DNA of 64,000 bases from Atriophallophorus winterbourni. Its lineage: Eukaryota > Platyhelminthes > Trematoda > Plagiorchiida > Microphallidae. A program made the translations under genes and the position numbers. This document shows, one piece after another, positions 1 through 10,744 of the stretch. Position 1 is the first letter of the stretch, and each line of letters starts with the position of its first letter. Under the pieces are notes generated by a model. It had not been told where the DNA came from and did not search any database. It saw nothing but the letters and a program-made list of their open reading frames with translations. The stretch lies in assembly GCA_013407085.1 (NCBI GenBank), contig JACCGJ010000653.1, positions 17,162 through 81,161 on the forward strand, written 5' to 3'.

Positions 1-197
1 GGGAGAGATGACAAGAGTTTCGGGGAGGAAATTCCAAAGGAAACAGACACGTACACAATAAAAATATCGGCGACAGCTGATACGGGAGTGGGGAATTTGC
101 AGTGTCGCTTGAGTGGCTGCGTGTATGACGTGACTCACGGTATTGAATAAATGTTTTAAGGGATGATGTGGGGTATTTAATATTTTGTATGTTAGTA

Positions 198-355
198 TCA
201 CATCGCTTCGAATGCTTTTTTGAAGGGGAGTGGGAGCCTCAGATTTTGCAATCGTTCCTCGTACGTTAGTTTTCGGAAACCTGTTACGTGTTTGGTTGCG
301 CGATGGCATATTTTGTCAAGCAATAGTATATCCTTTTTAACCACGGAGTCCAAGC
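198..355 (-). mobile_element. LINE RT-C-terminal fragment, inverted relative to its own 3' end
   Basis: The minus strand encodes about 50 residues of the region that follows the reverse transcriptase in flatworm CR1-like LINEs (motifs KKDILLLDKICHRATK and LTYEERLQNLRLP). The frame continues upstream over the next feature, but that part is antisense of another LINE piece and not real protein. The fragment meets a plus-strand LINE 3' end near 355-385, in the head-to-head arrangement expected of a 5'-inverted LINE insertion. It is a truncated relic. Confidence 0.75.
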
Positions 356-379
356 TTGTGATGCATACTCTATGGTTGG

Positions 380-663
380 AATTATATAGGCTTTCATGAT
401 GGTGGGCAACGTTGTTCACGAGTGGTCTTTGTTCTTCAGTGGTTGTCTCAGCATCGGAACGTTTATTCGAAATTTGGATACTTATTTGTTGCATAACGAT
501 TTGACGACACCTGCGTATTGACTCATGGTAACTATACAACTTGACTATACTTGACATTACATGTTTATTTTATAACTATTTCCTGAATGTATATTTACTA
601 TGATATGGTAATTGTGAAGCTATGTGCTTTTTGTGACCATAAATTCTTGAATCTTGAATCTTG
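380..663 (+). mobile_element. LINE 3' end with (TTGAATC)-type tail
   Basis: A plus-strand reading (about 385-524) gives a LINE C-terminus, with GNVVHEWS followed by RNLDTYLLHNDLTTPAY and a stop. It is followed by an AT-rich 3' UTR and a tail of TTGAATC repeats ending near 663. The same C-terminus, UTR and tail recur at 53205-53476 and 42560-42888, which defines the 3' end of one family. Together with the inverted piece just upstream it looks like one insertion. Only the last ~280 bp of the element is present. Confidence 0.8.
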
Positions 664-760
664 GATATAACTGGAGCCAACACAGTCTTAGGATCCATTC
701 CTCAATAGCGACTACAAGAGCACCGCAGATTTCCTAAATCATTTATTTCATCCTGCGGCC

Positions 761-1933
761 TACTGTTCTATTCTCAAGCGTGATAATACATTATCATCAT
801 ACATTGCCATCATAGGGATGGCATCAATATTTTTTATTTATTATTTTCATTGAAGAAAACTGGGATGATTCTTAATGCGTCCAACTTCCTTTTCTTCTCG
901 AACGCACCAGTCTGATCTGTTTGTTCAAGTGTATATCTGATTTATCTGATATTGTTATCAGTTATTTGAGCACCTTTTCTTTATAATGTTGACCACTTTT
1001 GCCTTTTTGTTATATCTATAATGAAAACTCGCTGTATTAGTCCGGTCATACGAAACCGAAAACATATGTTATTAGTGCATCGGTCGTCGCACACGATAAA
1101 TATGTTCGCCTTATCTGCTTCATACAACAGGTCGAGTAAGCGAAAACAAGCTACTGTTCTATTCTCAAGCGTGATAATACATTATCATCATACAGTGCCA
1201 TCATAGGGATGGCATCAATATTTTTTATTTAATATTTTCATTGAAGAAAACTGGGATGATTCTTAATGCGTCCAACTTCCTTTTCTTCTCGAACGCACCA
1301 GTCTGATCTGTTTGTTCAAGTGTATATCTGATTTATCTGATATTGTTATCAGTTATTTGAGCACCTTTTCTTTATAATGTTGACCACTTTTGCCTTTTTG
1401 TTATATCTATAATGAAAACTCGCTGTATTAGTCCGGTCATACGAAACCGAAAACATATGTTATTAGTGCATCGGTCGTCGCACACGATAAATATGTTCGC
1501 CTTATCTGCTTCATACAACAGGTCGAGTAAGTGAAAACAAGCTACTGTTCTATTCTCAAGCGTGATAATACATTATCATCATACATTACCATCATAGGGA
1601 TGGCATCAATATTTTTTATTTAATATTTTCATTGAAGAAAACTGGGATGATTCTTAATGCGTCCAACTTCCTTTTCTTCTCGAACGCACCAGTCTGATCT
1701 GTTTGTTCAAGTGTATATCTGATTTATCTGATATTGTTATCAGTTATTTGAGCACCTTTTCTTTATAATGTTGACCACTTTTGCCTTTTTGTTATATCTA
1801 TAATGAAAACTCGCTGTATTAGTCCGGTCATACGAAACCGAAAACATATGTTATTAGTGCATCGGTCGTCGCACACGATAAATATGTTCGCCTTATCTGC
1901 TTCATACAACAGGTCGAGTAAGCGAAAACAAGC
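761..1933. repeat. Tandem array, 3 copies of a 391-bp unit
   Basis: The phrase TACTGTTCTATTCTCAAGCG begins at 761, 1152 and 1543, and the third unit ends at about 1933 where the sequence diverges. All three units are therefore 391 bp. They differ at only a few positions (for example one GCGAAAAC/GTGAAAAC change, and TTATT/TAATA near the middle), so the array is young or homogenised. Each unit contains the same short reading frame starting MKTRCISPVIRN, but the frame resembles nothing known and is probably a by-product of the repeat. It could be a short piece of a larger satellite. Confidence 0.93.
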
Positions 1934-2439
1934 TTCTGCTAGCCCTAATCTTCAAACAGTTTTTAACGATTCCCGTTTCCAAACTTAATAACTTTCCTTC
2001 TGTCAATTCCACCTTTGGAATACACCGAGCTGAACATTTTGTAAAATCCTTTATTCACTTATGGATCAACGGACCACTGTTCACATCGCAGCTATAAATG
2101 TCAGAACTTCCAGACATATAGGCTAGCAAAGTGCACTGTCTCTTACCTCTAGTAGTCTAACTATAGATGTTTTCTGTTTACAGAACACGCGCCCATATGT
2201 TCCGTCTATAATTACAGAACGTACTACCCCGAACCTTTCGACTCGCTAATTTATGAGATTCTTGATGATTCTGTAGCTACAATTTCACGACAGGCGGCTT
2301 TTGTTATAGTGTTAAATTCACGTGCTCAACCCTGTCAAGTAAATTGGTTAAACAGCAATAGCAAAATGTGTGCAGTTAGACTAGCTATTAATATTTGACC
2401 TGACTCAAATTCTTGTATTGAGATATTCTAATTTATTGT

Positions 2440-2895
2440 AGCGACCTACGCCCCGAATAACATTTATTCGGATGCAAAATAACGCCTTTTTCAGATATCT
2501 GTGCGCTCTTTTGCGACGTGCCGAAAGCTCAGATAATGTTCATATAGCGAAAGATATGAACGTAAGACTGGGTCGCTTTAATACATCTGAATCTCTGTTG
2601 GGTTTCATGTTTGGTCTCGAAGGTCAACGCACAGATAATGGTGAACGGTTCAAACAATTCTGTGAACAATCTTGATTATCCATTCGCAGTAGTTCTTTTT
2701 TCAATATAAGATGTCAATGTGCAACATTGAGCTCGCCGGATGGAACCCAACCTTTGGTTAAAATCGATCGTAACGCCGTAAATGCTTGCTGAAAAGGTTG
2801 CATGAGGACTGCCAGTAGTTATGGAATACCTACATAGATTCAGATCAAAAACTTGTGCAATGTAGGTTCTTGGTATAGATTTCCAGTACAAAACC
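2440..2895 (+). pseudogene. LINE endonuclease fragment
   Basis: The plus-strand frame 2472-2675 reads an apurinic-type endonuclease segment of a non-LTR retrotransposon. The key stretch is NVHIAKDMNVRLGR (family form GDMNAQxGR), followed by a glycine-rich LEGQRTDNGERF block. Similarity continues through stops and frameshifts to about 2890, where a degraded version of the WNTYxDSDxxLVxCRF motif is legible. The family is probably the same as the LINE at 25637-27205. No RT is attached. It is a dead relic. Confidence 0.7.
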
Positions 2896-4382
2896 TCCGA
2901 ATAGGAAACTCATTGCATTCGAAAAATTCTCTCAGCATGTAGTCCAAGAAATTTATATAATCACTTCAAATTACTAAATCCCAATTGCTCTGTGTGCAAC
3001 TGCCGATGAAAGATGGGGCAAGATAGCAGGTTATGATGCTGGTCGCCGCAATATTAGCCTGTGGAACTACACAAACAACCCCTAAGTCCCACTGAATTTC
3101 ACCGTGCTCTATACAAAATCTTCACCAGCGACGTCAATTACGTTATGGTCCTGAACACAATACAGATCGTAGACGGGTAAGGAATAAATTTAAACGAGGC
3201 TTACACTAGATAGAGAAAAGTGGTGGAAAAATAAGGTCAAACAAATGGAAATTGCATATGATGTTGGTAGTTTGCAAAACTCTTCCAACTTGTTTGATCG
3301 ACGGGTCCAACAAACATAGGAGTGAGTGTGACTATACCCGAATTAAACGATACACCTATCATTATTAATGATAACCACGTGTGGGTGCGGTCCCGTCGAA
3401 ACATAACACAGTTGGCTAATTTGAGTAAACTGTTGGAAACGTCATGAGAAGTCGACGTTTCTGTTATAAGAGCTATTTTGTGTGGGTTTGAGAACAAGAA
3501 ATAAGTGACCGAGCAGTCAATAAGACGAAACAAAGTTTAAAACATTCCGCATTTTTAACTAAAAACGATTTACACTAGTTATCTGACCTCGATGGTGCTA
3601 ATATAGGTAATGGTTTTTGTAATGTAGGGGAATATTTTTCATTGGGCCATACCTGGTTTGAAAGGGTTTCGGGTATGCACAAAACTGGTTCCCATTCATG
3701 AGGAGACGCTGATCAAGGAGACCAGTAGCTATTAAATTGGATAGATGTAGGGTCTTGAAGGAGGATAGTAATATGGCTGTTTAGGAGAAAAGGGATTTTG
3801 GTGAATAATTGGAACAAATTAGCCAGATCTACCCGGGAATCATTTATGTACGGGATGATAAGTATGAATAACACAGAGTGATTTATCTCCATTAAATTTT
3901 CGCCCAGCCATAGGCATCTTGCTGATGTACGGTTCACCACGTTGTATAGGTTAATTTGCTTTAAAAGCAGAGAGCACGACGTTTTAAGTAGTTCTAACTA
4001 TATTTCGAGCTGATGGCTGTAAACCATCTGTGACGGTTTTTATCAATTGGGACTTTGCTATCAGGACCAGAAATTGACATTGTGGCATCAAAGTTTAACT
4101 TCGGTCTGGCTGTTGATGGAATGTTACCTGCCAAAGTATTATTATAAGAAGCTAGTGTTTGGGGTTCAGGAGCATATGCGGAATTATTTACAACAACATC
4201 CAGGTATATGAGGTTGAGTGTGTCACAGCGTTAGACCGCTTGTAAATGCACATTCGTTGTAAAGTTGTGTTGTCAGGCTTGATCAAAACATTATAAAATT
4301 GTGGCAAATGTTTTAAGTCTCGTTGATTATTAATGAAATGCAACGCATAATTTACGTCGGCGAATTTTTATTGAAATAGGGG
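2896..4382. other. No recognised gene
   Basis: Only short frames occur (98 and 75 codons at most, minus strand at 3237-3533 and 3713-3940). None shows a motif I recognise. The stretch lies between a LINE relic and a gypsy LTR and may be older unrecognisable transposon sequence. Confidence 0.5.
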
Positions 4383-4830
4383 TGTAGTGGATAGTGAGGA
4401 ATGGATCGTTAGATTGTGTGGGTTCCAGTTATATCCACGTAAAACAATAATTTTAATTCAAAAATCCAAAGATATGTATTAATCAAAGTTTTCCTGGGGC
4501 GTGCTTAAATAGGGAGCAGTTAGCCGCCAGCATTCGATAGAAATCGCAAGCCAACAAGCCCTATGCATCCTCGGTAGAACAAGAAATGCGCGTGGAGAAA
4601 GTGTATATTGTTATAATTATGCGTCAACTATGTACAGATGGTATTTAACAGCTGAATAACGTTAACTGAGTTAGCGAGCAAAAAACAATGCAATGTGATT
4701 GATAAAAGATAAAAGAGATAAATCGATCAATATGGCGCTATAGTTAATCGAAATGAAACGATAATTTCTAAGTTAACAAATTTATTTAGTTTATTAACAA
4801 TACATGAAACTGTGAAAACCAAAACGCGTT
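4383..4830 (-). repeat. LTR of gypsy element A (3' LTR of a minus-strand element)
   Basis: The left edge TGTAGTGGATAGTGAGGAA matches the edge of the LTR of element B at 40619. Internal stretches also match it, including TATTTAACAG, the TCAATATGG block and ACGATAATxTCTAAGTTAACAAA. Because the element is on the minus strand and this copy lies past the coding part, it is the 3' LTR. The right edge is uncertain by tens of bases. No matching 5' LTR was found upstream of gag. Confidence 0.7.
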
Positions 4831-4858
4831 AGTACTAACATTAGAAGCTTTTCTGATT

Positions 4859-5302
4859 TCAGATAAAGGTACTGAGTTTAGAATGAAGCGGTATCCCGAC
4901 AATAGTATGTTTTTTCAGCTTGACTGAAAGATATCTGTCTGCAACATTGAGAAAAATATCATTTATAGCACGGCTTCGAAGCTGCTCAATTTCTGAGGTC
5001 AGCGGCTGTCTGAATCGACCTGTGTGTTGAAGTAAATCAGAGTCCAACACATAACTAGGATCAAGTTGAACGGCAAGAGGTTCTAAAAGATTACAAATTT
5101 TCGAGCCGGTAGACAGCTTAGCCGTGAATGAATCGATCTTGTTTTCCAGGTTATGTACCGTAGAAAGAACCGTAGACTTATTTTCGTCTAGAAAAACCGG
5201 ACATTTTTTCAATTGAGATGTAGTACGATTTGGAATGTTTGTAATGCGACATAATGATAATAAATAACGCATAGTATGCCGAAGAAAATAGTGACTTGCC
5301 AA
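4859..5302 (-). CDS. Unassigned reading frame next to the 3' LTR of gypsy element A
   Basis: An open frame of 147 codons lies between the protease remnant and the LTR. I do not recognise a catalytic motif in it. The middle (HNLENKIDSFTAKL) looks helical. It faintly resembles the tail after integrase in element B (about 41040-41280 on the minus strand), which reads HTVDSIAEKADGLLKQL at the same position relative to the LTR. My inference is that this is the C-terminal tail of pol left after an internal deletion removed RT, RNase H and integrase. It could instead be unrelated sequence. Confidence 0.4.
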   Translation of the reverse strand: MASHYFLRHTMRYLLSLCRITNIPNRTTSQLKKCPVFLDENKSTVLSTVHNLENKIDSFTAKLSTGSKICNLLEPLAVQLDPSYVLDSDLLQHTGRFRQPLTSEIEQLRSRAINDIFLNVADRYLSVKLKKHTIVGIPLHSKLSTFI

Positions 5303-5561
5303 ATTTCGAATACCCGCGTTTTTTTAGCTTTAATTCTATAACTATGTTGATTGAAAGATCCAAATAAAAAACGAAATCTGCACCCAGAATAGATACTTTG
5401 ACATCAGCGAGCGTGAAAATCAATCGAAATTTACGTCTGAGACACAATCCGACAGAAAGTGATCTTTGACCAAAAGTATACATTTTTGTGCCGTTTGCCG
5501 CCTTTAGCGTCATCGACGACAGGTTCTTGGGTTCGATATTGGATGACGCTAACTTTGGCAC
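5178..5561 (-). pseudogene. Gypsy element A aspartic protease fragment
   Basis: The minus-strand frame contains the second half of a Ty3/gypsy protease: LKAANGTKMYTFGQRSLSV, then FRLIFTLADVKVSILGADF, which is the family's (A)DVxxPILGADFL block. The N-terminal catalytic DTGA is not in this frame and is probably lost. After about residue 80 the frame leaves family similarity. It lies downstream of gag (5761-6429) in element orientation, as expected for gag-pro order. Confidence 0.75.
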
Positions 5562-5760
5562 TAGTGTTGATGAGGAATCGCATTCTCGTGGCCTTGTCGG
5601 TAGCGTAAAAAGGACGACTTTGAGTGCTGCTGACAGAGCTGTCGGTTCTGCGTGGTCTCGTGTTTTACGTGTCTTGTTTGCATGATATTTTAATCTTGTG
5701 TGCTCAATGATTACCAGAATCTGTACGAGATCGTGCGAACTTCTCTACTTGCAAGAATAA

Positions 5761-6429
5761 TTAATGAAACGTCGTCTTCAACTCTTCGAAATCTCGTTGC
5801 ATCGGTGAGCTAGAATCATTGACAGTTGTGAGATTTACGTGAGGTAGTTCGTCTTCAATGCAATCTAGGTTTTGGAGACTGGCGTTCTTGTTCATTTTGG
5901 ATGAAAATTTGCACATTTCTGTAGTCAGACTCTGCTTCCATAATTCACAGACGATTTTGTTATCCAACGACTTGTCTCCTCGTGCCTGAATCATGTTCCG
6001 TACGTGTTGTGATGAATATTGATCACCAATTTTTACACCGAACAAGAACTTTCGCAAGCATTGGATGTCAGTAAACAAAGTACCCGAAATAATGACAGGT
6101 TCAAGTTTATCGCACTCATTATCAGCAAGAATTTTGTGTAATAAATCAGCAACATCCTTTGCGACGGACAGTGGCATAAACATTATTACACGTTTGTACT
6201 GGGTTCGTTGAGTTTTCCCGCGGTGAAACCCGAATAAAGCTTCGATTTTTACGAACCAGAGGCGAAGGTTGTTCACGCGAAAAGAGGGAAGGCTGAAGTG
6301 TGAAATAGTCTGTAGAAATATTTTCAGATGATGTATAATTAAATGACGATTAAAGATCCATTCCGTAAATGAAAATATATATCTTAGCAAAAAATAAGTA
6401 TGCGTATATGATGTGAACAAAAATTTCAA
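5761..6429 (-). CDS. Gypsy element A Gag capsid
   Basis: A 222-codon frame. From residue ~50 on it matches Ty3/gypsy capsid-type Gag of trematode elements: LRLWFVKIEALF, a helical VAKDVADLL segment, then a central block ending KIVCELWKQSL. Gag forms the cytoplasmic capsid in which the RNA is reverse transcribed. The first ~45 residues (FLFTSYTHTYFLL...) do not look like Gag and are probably upstream readthrough. No zinc knuckle is visible. A possible primer-binding segment lies just beyond, at about 6438-6460. Confidence 0.7.
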   Translation of the reverse strand: MKFLFTSYTHTYFLLRYIFSFTEWIFNRHLIIHHLKIFLQTISHFSLPSFRVNNLRLWFVKIEALFGFHRGKTQRTQYKRVIMFMPLSVAKDVADLLHKILADNECDKLEPVIISGTLFTDIQCLRKFLFGVKIGDQYSSQHVRNMIQARGDKSLDNKIVCELWKQSLTTEMCKFSSKMNKNASLQNLDCIEDELPHVNLTTVNDSSSPMQRDFEELKTTFH

Positions 6430-6539
6430 ACAAAAAAATGTTCGTGGCTCGCTAATTTTGTGGCTGTTTATCCAGCAGAGATCACACCATTAACAGCTTA
6501 CGCCTATGATTATTGTACTCAATAAACCAGGACACACTT

Positions 6540-7560
6540 CTCATCTCTAATACTGGTTTCAGGCTGTATGCTGACAGAGTGTGGAGACAGCAAGATCAGG
6601 ATAATTAAGCCCTGAGAGAATGGAGAAGTTGTAAACAAAGTTATACGTGAATTCCACTGTTACACAGGGTTCGTACAACTAATCACGGTGTTCAAGCACA
6701 GAATCACATAGTGATTCCTTGTCAAGCACTCAAGACGCTCATGGGTGACCAAAGTATTGTGTGGCTCACATACACCGCATTTACACTCCACTACTGAAAT
6801 GTGGCTTTTTGTCGTCATCAGGTGGAGACAGTAAGATTAGGTTCCGTAAGCCTTAAAATAAGGGATAATTTGGTAAACAAATTTATACATGAAAGCAACT
6901 GTTACCTAGTGTTCGTACAACAAACCACCGTGGGTGACCAAAGGAATGTTGTACCCTTATCACCCACATTTACACTCCACTAACGGTTTCCAGGGTTGGC
7001 CTTCATTATTTTGAAAAAATATTTTCAGTTTCGGTGAGCCTTGAAACAGTTGATAAGGGTAAAAAATGTTTTACTTATATACCACTGTTACACAGGGTTC
7101 GTATAACGCACCATGCTGTTATAACTCAGAATCATCTAGTGATTCGCATTAAAGCACCTAAATAAATATGATTCGTAGAATGAAGAACAGCCAGAAACTG
7201 GTAGTGGAGTGCAATAGCATGGGATTAAATTAGCACATGACTTTGTTCATCCACGAACGCCTTTAGTGATTAACCAGGAATCACTATGTTATTCTGTTTG
7301 AACATCGTGGTTCGTTGTACGAACCTCATGTAACAATGGCATTTACGTATAACTCTGTGTAAAACTTATCCATTGTTCCAAAGCTCACGGAACGTAATCT
7401 TATTCTCTTCAGCCAGTAAGCAGCCAGAAAACAGTATTAGGAGTGCAACTGTGTGGGATGTGTGCAACACATTACTTTGGTCATTCATTATCGCCTTGAG
7501 TGCTTGACCAGGAATCACTAAGCGATTCTGTGTTTGAAAACCGAGAATGGCTGGGAATGC
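6540..7560. repeat. Cluster of a dispersed repeat with the palindrome GAATCACATAGTGATTC
   Basis: At least four overlapping or degraded copies occur in both orientations. Recognisable pieces are GGAGACAGTAAGATTAGGTT, CACTGTTACACAGGGTTCGT, the near-perfect palindrome AGAATCACATAGTGATTC (about 6701-6718; reverse copies near 7280 and 7515) and TCAAGCACTCAAG. Copies at about 6570-6790, 6820-6990, 6990-7140 (plus) and 7200-7545 (minus) can be traced. The same family recurs at 55875-56330, 57690-57960, 59580-59650 and 61190-61410. The cluster abuts the 5' end of the Penelope-like element, so terminal repeats of that element are one possibility. An independent non-autonomous element is another. Confidence 0.75.
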
Positions 7561-8012
7561 TCATTTTAGATGCATACAATCGCTTGAAGAATTACGCAGA
7601 AATAATCAACATTTAAAGGCAAAAGTGTGAAGACCGATTTGGACCCGAACTGACGCAACGTTTAGAAAACGCCATCACAATAACGACTCGAAAAGTCAAA
7701 GCCAACAAGCGATGTGACCTGGAAAACAACATTTACAATATCACCCCTTATCAGGACAAAACCAGTGGGGAACTTTGGGTCAAAAACCTATCCAAAAGAC
7801 CCCTTACTGAGAACGAACAACGCATTCTCGGACGCGGCCTCAACTTCAACTTGAAAGACGCTGATCACATTCAGTTTGTGGCTTATTTGGAGTCGATATT
7901 GAAGTCTCATACCTCGTCAGAAGATACGCGCGAAGAAATCCGTCAAAGAATTGTACCCGCACTTACCAGGAACATAGAACATACCTCACTCAATAAATAA
8001 GAAATCAAAGCA

Positions 8013-9023
8013 TTGCACAAACTGAAACGAGACCAGAACATCGTTAAACTTTCCGCTGACAAAGGAAGAATGACTGCCATAATGAACAAGGCAGAATATA
8101 TCGAGAAAGCTGAACAACTACACAGTGACACAACAACATACAGACGGATAAACGAACACCTGACAAAACGACTTGAAAAGAAAATCAACGCAAGCTTGAA
8201 GAAATTGAAGTTCATGGGACAACTGAATGGAGTAGAAGAAACGAGAATGAAGCTGCAAGACTCCACTATACCCAGATTCTACGGATTACCAAAAATACAA
8301 AAAGAAAATATTCCATTGCGCCCGATAGTTTCTTTGCCATGAGGACCAACATACAAGTTATCTAAAGAGCTGTGGAGAAAACTGTTATAGCTAGCAGCAG
8401 ATTCGGAACATTTGGTCAACTCTGCCGAACAATTTTTGAGGAAATTGAACAACGTGAAGATCGAAGAGGACGAACTAATGGTTTCTTTCGACATAACGGC
8501 ACTATTCACGTCACTCGTCAGAACACTCGTCAAGCAAACTATATCATTTTTACTCAATGAAAAAGGAACGGAACATAATGGAAATCGATTGACACACGAA
8601 AGTTTAATGGAACTGATCGAGCTGTGTCTTTAAACGCACTTCAAGTTTAATGGAAAGATGTATGAACAAATCCGAGGAACACCATTGGGATCACCGATTT
8701 CCAGCTTAGTTGCTGAGGCAATTATGCAACGTTTGGAACGAATTGCCCTGCCAATAATCCGACCAAAATTATGGATCCGCTACGTGGACGACACCTTCGT
8801 GATTATGGAAAGAACAGAACTAGATGAATCACATCGACTGCTTAATTGTGTATTTACTGGAATCCAATTTACAAAGGAAACTGAAGATGACGTCTGTTTA
8901 CCATTTCTGGATGTTCAAGTGAAGCGAACAAGCGATGGAACGTTAGAGACCTGCGTCTACCGGAAAACCACACACACGGATCAAATACTGAACTTTCACA
9001 GCAAGCACCCAAACATTCACTAA
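8013..9023 (+). pseudogene. PLE reverse transcriptase, broken in several frames
   Basis: RT domain of a Penelope-like element. Visible blocks are IVKLSADKGRMTAIM (family form IVxxPADKGRxTVxM), RFYGLPKIQKxxxPLRPIVS (8270-8340), SFDITALFTS (8480-8515), GTPLGSPISSLVAE (8674-8715) and the catalytic box WIRYVDDTFVIM (8770-8810) with an intact YVDD. Stop codons interrupt at about 8000, 8341 and 8631, and there is a frameshift near 8345-8410. The catalytic residues survive but the protein cannot be made as one chain. Confidence 0.88.
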
Positions 9024-9316
9024 CGCAGTTGCGTCAGAACTCTATTCAAAAAAGCGGCAACCCACTGCAGTACAGATGAACTGAGAAGGAAATAAGAAAA
9101 ATATCTGTTCAAAATGTTCCAGAAAAATGGATATCCAAGAAGCTTCATACTACGCAACAGGTTCAACCGCTCACAACAAAGAACCCCAGAATAAAGCAGA
9201 AGCAGACGCACTCTGCCCTATATCCAACATATCTCTGAAATCGCATAAACCCTTCACCAACACTTCGCAACCACTTCAACAACACGAAAGATAAAGTGGC
9301 AAAAGAATAACAGTCG

Positions 9317-9661
9317 AATATCGTCTACAAGATTTCATGCAGAGACTGCGAAAAGAACTACGTCGGACAAACTGGTCGCAAACTCAGCACAAGACTACAT
9401 GAAAACCAGTTGGCCGTACGCATATATGACCGGAATTCACTTATTTCAATACATGTTGATCAGTTTGGGCATCAGTTCGACTGGGACCGCACAAGAATAT
9501 TAGACAGAGGAAACGACCGTCGGGCGCGAGAATTCCAGGAAGCGGGGCACTCAACAACAAATTCAATTAACCAGCGTCTCCAACTGGCTGCAACATATGG
9601 ACTAATGAGAAACCGCTCACGGAGATGGCATAACATGAACTCGACCAATCCGCGGGAGTGA
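9317..9661 (+). pseudogene. PLE GIY-YIG endonuclease domain
   Basis: The frame beginning at 9317 reads IVYKISCRDCEKNYVGQTGR, which is the GIY...YVG core of a GIY-YIG nuclease, with the CxxC insertion typical of PLEs between the two halves. It is followed by KLSTRLHEN, an ILDRGNDRRAREFQEA block containing the conserved Arg and Glu, and a SINQRL tail. This nuclease would nick the target DNA for target-primed reverse transcription. The domain frame itself is intact but is separated from the RT by stops. Confidence 0.88.
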
Positions 9662-9879
9662 CCGTGCACGTACAGGCAAACGGTATAATAACCAGCGAAT
9701 TCCAACTACAAGACGCTTCGAAAGAAATTTTGCAGATGATGTCATCTAGCCTGATGACGAAACGTCCAAGAACAACTACGCAAGCTCGGCGAACACAAGG
9801 TGAACACCATCACATCCTGAGCTACGAATATTTTCCTCTATTGCTTCCAAACCCTTTTAGAACACGCCCACGATATTGA
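9658..9879 (+). pseudogene. PLE C-terminal tail, out of frame with the nuclease
   Basis: A separate frame follows the GIY-YIG domain by a frameshift and ends LSYEYFPLLLPNPFRTRPRY. This is my tentative assignment of the PLE C-terminus, based on position and orientation. The opposite strand at 9840-9950 reads the C-terminus of the adjoining LINE, so the last part may belong to that element instead. Confidence 0.45.
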
Positions 9880-10519
9880 AGTTGTCGCTTGTCAAGCAAC
9901 TCATTCCAGATGCTTTCCACTCTTTCATTGATGAAGTATTACCCAAGATTCAGACGATTATGAGTTTTTTGCGAGCTTTATTGTTTGTCCTCTTGTTGAA
10001 TTTGATCGCGAGAGAGAACATGTTTTGACAACCCTCGTCGTCCTGGCATTTCATTATTCTGACGGTTTCTATTAGGTCACCGATTGGACGCCGACGCCGG
10101 AGTGAGAATATGACTTAAAGAAATCGGACGTTCCAAATATGGTTTCTTAGATATTATTTTAACCATTTTGGTAGCCAGGCGTTGGATCTCCTATAGTAGT
10201 AATATGTCTTTTGGAATAGAGGGCTCCAAGCTTGCACGCAGTTTTCGAAATGAGGCCTGAAAATCGCCATATATTATGGAATGTTCCGGCGTTCTACGTA
10301 ACAGAACAGATTTAATTCTAAAGAGTTCTATTCCAGCTCGTAGTGCAGCTGAGGCACATTGCACAGCCAATTTGAAATCCGCTGTTAAGACTATACCTAA
10401 AAGATTAACCCTCTAAATAGATTTAAAGTGTATCCTACCGCTATTTGCCGCTACTGTAATTTTGCGAATGCTGGATAGAACAGATGACATTCACTAAAGT
10501 TCAGAGGAAGTTCTCAATC

Positions 10520-10744
10520 CTAAGACCATTTAATGACCTTTTCTATGTCTCTCAACAGATCACCGTGATCACTGGATGCGGTGATTTTGACATCATCAGC
10601 AAACATGTAGCACGGGCACGACAACTGATATACCAAATCATCGATGAATATCAGGAAGAATATTGAGTCTAGTACTGAACCCTGTGGGACCCAACTGATG
10701 GCTTTTGTGAATTCCGAGGTAGTATCGCTGGAAGGATCTATCAA
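10520..10744 (-). pseudogene. LINE reverse transcriptase core fragment
   Basis: The minus frame contains VPQGSVLDSIFFLIFIDDL (family form [21 protein letters not shown]) and YMFADDVKI, the catalytic xADD box, with both aspartates present. The GP after VL is changed to DS. It is an internal fragment of the RT; flanking parts are in other frames. Confidence 0.85.

Larger units (their letters stand above)
7575..9880 (+). mobile_element. Penelope-like element (PLE), degenerate
   Basis: Penelope-like elements encode a telomerase-related RT followed by a GIY-YIG nuclease. Here the order is complete: an N-terminal region (WVKNLSKRPLTENE and FNLKDADHIQF near 7780-7880), RT (about 8010-9023) and GIY-YIG (9317-9661). 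The frame is broken by several stops and frameshifts, so this copy is inactive. Its upstream side touches the palindrome repeat cluster and its downstream end meets a minus-strand LINE tail to tail. Confidence 0.9.

Noticed and set aside
198..557. Whole 119-codon minus-strand frame as one protein
   Set aside because: Only its C-terminal ~50 codons are LINE protein; the first part is antisense of a plus-strand LINE 3' end.
761..1933. Possible CRISPR-like array
   Set aside because: The 391-bp units are contiguous, without unique spacers, in a eukaryotic context.
1021..1988. Repeated 61-codon frames starting MKTRCISPVIRN
   Set aside because: They recur only because the 391-bp unit is tandemly repeated; one copy is broken by a stop and no similarity is recognised.
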